Shown one piece after another: positions 5,445 to 7,396 of a stretch of DNA of 7,396 nucleotides. The notes under the pieces were generated by a model that did not search any database, had not been told where the DNA came from, and worked only from the letters and a program-made list of their open reading frames with translations. The DNA lies in assembly GCA_025457725.1 (NCBI GenBank), contig JALOTU010000098.1, forward strand, positions 1 to 7,396, in the 5' to 3' direction. How positions within the stretch are numbered: the first letter of the stretch is position 1; every line of letters starts with the position of its first letter. Source of the DNA: Verrucomicrobiota bacterium (GTDB lineage: Bacteria > Verrucomicrobiota > Verrucomicrobiia > Limisphaerales > DSYF01). The translations under genes were made by a program, and so were the position numbers.

Positions 5445-6410
5445 TCAAGGCAGGAACCGGGCGCGATAAAACCTTCGGGGGGACGGTCCCGACCCGGTAT
5501 CCACAAAATCCACACTGCCACCACTGACCACGTTGGTTTTGAGCGGAGTCCAGGTGAGGAGATCGATGGAGGCTTCGATGGCGTAGTGGCATTCATCGGG
5601 ACCATGGAGTCGCAGGGCGAAGGCGTTCCCGACAAGACCCAGGGTCTCGATCCAGGCCAGATCCGTTCCGGTCGGCATCGCGGTGATACGATAGTTGTCG
5701 AAGGTCACGAAATTGTCGCCCGGATTGTTCGCATCATAAATGGCCCACACCATCGACACATCGCCGAGCGTCAGGGAGGCCCCCGTGGTCGTGATGGGCT
5801 GACCATCGACAAACTGAACGCCATCGAAGGAGGCGCTCCATTGGTTCATCTGAAAATCCATGTCGATGCCGAACCAGAAAGGCACGCCGTTCGTGAAGCG
5901 CTGCGCCGTAAAGTTGGTCGTCCCATTATCCAGCAGGCAGGCCACATCCGTGTAGAAATTATCGAAGTCCACGACGAGCAAGGTTTGACCGTTCATGTTT
6001 CGAACCCGCCACTGGAAATTGTCCCAATAGTCGATCGAGGAGTCGCTGATCGTCATCAGCACCTCAAAGTGCACCAGCGGCTTTTGCGAGGGGTCGTGAT
6101 TGATGGGCTTCCAAACGCTGATGGAGTTGGTCGGCGGATTGGGGGGGGTATAGCCCACATAGGCTTCCTGCGCGGGTGCGGCCACGGCATTGGAGAGGAT
6201 GCCGGAGGTTCCAATCGATCCGTTGTAGGGTTCGCCCAGCCAGCCGCCCTGCCAGGGCAAATCAAAGGCGGTGTTAAATCCTTCCTGGTATTCAAATCCT
6301 GTGGCGTAGAGCACCTCCACTCCCGCCCGGGCGGGCAGAGAGCCGACCCAACAACCCAGGATCAGGGCCCAGAAGCCGGCGTGGGTTGTGTATGAACGGA
6401 TGGTCCTCAT
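5445..6410 (-). CDS. Exported beta-rich protein with Verrucomicrobiota-type C-terminal module, function unknown
   Basis: A 321-residue secreted protein. Residues 1-29 (MRTIRSYTTH, then hydrophobic AGFWALILGCWVG, ending LPARA) form a signal peptide with probable cleavage after A29. The body (about 33-245) is rich in Trp, Asp, Asn and aromatic residues with alternating hydrophobic strands. Its beginning, 'YATGFEYQEGFN', and 'FDNYRIT' (237-243) suggest a jelly-roll or LamG/concanavalin-like sandwich, so a carbohydrate- or surface-binding role is possible but unproven. The C-terminal 65 residues contain 'YAIEASIDLLTWTPL' (276-290) and 'FVDTGSGPSPRRFYRARF' (302-319), a module I recognise from many secreted verrucomicrobial proteins; its job is not established to my knowledge. 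No PEP-CTERM tail (Pro-Glu-Pro, hydrophobic helix, basic end) is present. ATG 6410 is chosen because it starts a clean signal peptide; a longer frame to 6470 would bury it. It lies 56 bases after the Pro-rich gene on the same strand. Confidence 0.8.
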   Translation of the reverse strand: MRTIRSYTTHAGFWALILGCWVGSLPARAGVEVLYATGFEYQEGFNTAFDLPWQGGWLGEPYNGSIGTSGILSNAVAAPAQEAYVGYTPPNPPTNSISVWKPINHDPSQKPLVHFEVLMTISDSSIDYWDNFQWRVRNMNGQTLLVVDFDNFYTDVACLLDNGTTNFTAQRFTNGVPFWFGIDMDFQMNQWSASFDGVQFVDGQPITTTGASLTLGDVSMVWAIYDANNPGDNFVTFDNYRITAMPTGTDLAWIETLGLVGNAFALRLHGPDECHYAIEASIDLLTWTPLKTNVVSGGSVDFVDTGSGPSPRRFYRARFLP

Positions 6411-6466
6411 TGTTCGGCCTGGTTTGTCCACGGTCAGGATCCAGTCCCAAACGCTCCCGTCAAGCT

Positions 6467-7396
6467 TCACCGACTGCGCCCGCCCGGACGCTCGCCGCCC
6501 CGACCGGGAGGCGCGGCGCCCGCTGCCGGGGATGACGACGGCGCGCCCGGTGATGAAGATGGCGAATAGGATGGGGTGCTCCGCAGCGATGGCGACGGCG
6601 TCATTGGAGCCGGTGATGGACGCGCCGGCTGGGAAGGGGCACTGAAAGTCCGGTTCGGCGCCGGCACGGCTACGCCTCGCTGAGGAGGTGCCGTCAAGCT
6701 GGGTCGGGGCGCCGGTTGCGATCGGACCGATGGAGTCGTGGAGGGAACTCGATTGTTCATGGGAGGACGGGTGAACGACTGTAGATCCGGTCGTGGCGTG
6801 TAACTCGGCGTGGTCCGGGTCACCCCGGGCGACTGGCGCGCGGGCGCGGTAACCCGGGCGGGGGATCGGCCCGGCTCCGCGAGGGTGGGGGAGGGGCTGG
6901 TGCCACGGACAGAGCGCGCCGTCGCAGCGGCTTCAGTGCGAGGCCTTGATTGGGCGATATCCGGTTGGGTGGAGGCCGAGGGCTGAGTCGCAGTGGGGCG
7001 AGGCGCGGAATCGATCGTGCGGGATGTGGAACTCGGGGAAGTCGTGGCTGGAGCGCCGGCGGACCGTGATCGATTTCCGCCGATGATCACCAGCGAGCTC
7101 TCCCGCTGGCGTTTGCCCGGATCGGATGGGGCGCTGCGCGTGGTCGAGGAGCGCTCCGTCGGCGAGTCTGGTCGGGGTGCCGGCACGAACTCCGTGGAGC
7201 GATTTCGGGAGGCAGCCGCAGTGCCCTCCGGCCGTCGGGGCGCTGCTTGGGTTGAAGTTGATGTGTCCGCTATGGTCGGCGTCCGATCTTGGGTGGTGAA
7301 ATCGCGCGTCGGCCGCCGCGCGGTCGTCGTCGTGGATTGCAGGCCGCTCCGGGTTGTTGGATTGGCTGTTCTGCCGCCCAGAATCCTTCCGGATCC
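6467..7396 (-). CDS. Pro/Ser/Thr/Arg-rich low-complexity protein, N-terminus beyond window
   Basis: An open minus-strand frame of 309 sense codons ends in TGA at 6467-6469 and continues past the right edge without a stop. Nearly the whole visible protein is Pro, Ser, Thr, Ala, Arg and Gly, with very few acidic or aromatic residues, so it is strongly basic and probably disordered. Loose repeats recur, such as 'TPSYTPRP' and 'TPSYSPSS', and several 'SAPS' and 'PAP' units; the end is Gly/Arg-rich ('GRGGERPGGRSR'). One short ordered-looking patch, 'ESSLVIIGGNRS', interrupts the low-complexity sequence. I infer that this is the disordered tail of a larger envelope or surface protein whose folded domain lies outside the window; Verrucomicrobiota and Planctomycetota carry many such tails. 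An artefactual frame in GC-rich DNA is possible, but its length and consistent composition argue against it. Any GTG start inside the window, such as 7186, would lie mid-tail and is unlikely. Confidence 0.65.
   Translation of the reverse strand, partial: GSGRILGGRTANPTTRSGLQSTTTTARRPTRDFTTQDRTPTIADTSTSTQAAPRRPEGTAAASRNRSTEFVPAPRPDSPTERSSTTRSAPSDPGKRQRESSLVIIGGNRSRSAGAPATTSPSSTSRTIDSAPRPTATQPSASTQPDIAQSRPRTEAAATARSVRGTSPSPTLAEPGRSPARVTAPARQSPGVTRTTPSYTPRPDLQSFTRPPMNNRVPSTTPSVRSQPAPRPSLTAPPQRGVAVPAPNRTFSAPSQPARPSPAPMTPSPSLRSTPSYSPSSSPGAPSSSPAAGAAPPGRGGERPGGRSR

Noticed and set aside
5586..6395. Plus-strand open frame of 269 codons opposite the exported-protein gene
   Set aside because: The minus strand has a clear signal peptide and a recognisable C-terminal module; the plus product has neither.
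6458..6463. TTGACG (minus strand) as a -35 box for the exported-protein gene
   Set aside because: At 16-18 bases spacing there is no sequence resembling TATAAT.
7391..7396. Window ending exactly on GGATCC (BamHI site)
   Set aside because: It could mark a cloning boundary, but another GGATCC occurs at 6437-6442 and a single six-base match at an edge is weak evidence.
1..7396. A novel defence, mobile or biosynthetic system
   Set aside because: All confident genes are housekeeping or envelope functions; no integrase, transposase, direct-repeat array, toxin-antitoxin pair or defence-type effector is visible.

Overview
The window is GC-rich, densely packed bacterial chromosome that mixes core metabolic and repair genes with envelope genes. 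The best clue to the host is the exported protein at 5445-6410. It ends in a Trp- and Arg-rich module of the type 'YxIEAS-x-DLxxWTxLxTN ... FVDT ... PRRFYRA', which I associate with secreted proteins of Verrucomicrobiota, particularly Pedosphaerales/Limisphaerales-like lineages. The DUF374 acyltransferase implies a Gram-negative outer envelope, which fits. The taxonomic placement is an inference from protein style, not from a search.

Left part (1-1053). A penicillin-binding D-Ala-D-Ala carboxypeptidase of the S13/DacB type runs off the left edge on the minus strand. About 200 bp of divergent intergenic DNA separates it from a 71-residue soluble plus-strand protein of unknown function.

Centre left (1054-3195, plus strand). 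This is a compact pyrimidine operon: pyrR (bifunctional RNA-binding regulator / uracil phosphoribosyltransferase), pyrB (aspartate carbamoyltransferase, starting inside the pyrR stop codon) and a small membrane-anchored lytic transglycosylase. The short leader before pyrR carries an exact match to the PyrR RNA-binding consensus, ending one base before the purine-rich ribosome binding site. This suggests autogenous control of the operon at translation by UMP-bound PyrR, and it is the most informative regulatory signal in the window.

Centre right (3232-5270, minus strand). ruvC, ruvA and a DUF374 lysophospholipid-acyltransferase-like gene follow one another. ruvC and ruvA supply the Holliday-junction resolvase and the junction-recognition protein; ruvB is not in the window. 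The DUF374 gene starts within the ruvA stop codon (TGATG), so the two are probably translationally coupled. RuvC carries an unusual N-terminal extension with no alternative ATG/GTG/TTG start at the usual family position.

Right part (5445-7396, minus strand). An exported beta-rich protein of about 320 residues is preceded by the C-terminal part of a long Pro/Ser/Thr/Arg-rich, low-complexity protein that runs off the right edge.

I see no tRNA, rRNA, CRISPR array, insertion sequence or phage-like gene, and no evidence of a novel multi-gene defence or mobile system. The observations most worth following are the PyrR leader element, the altered PyrR active-site loop, the RuvC extension, the 71-residue protein and the two right-hand envelope proteins.
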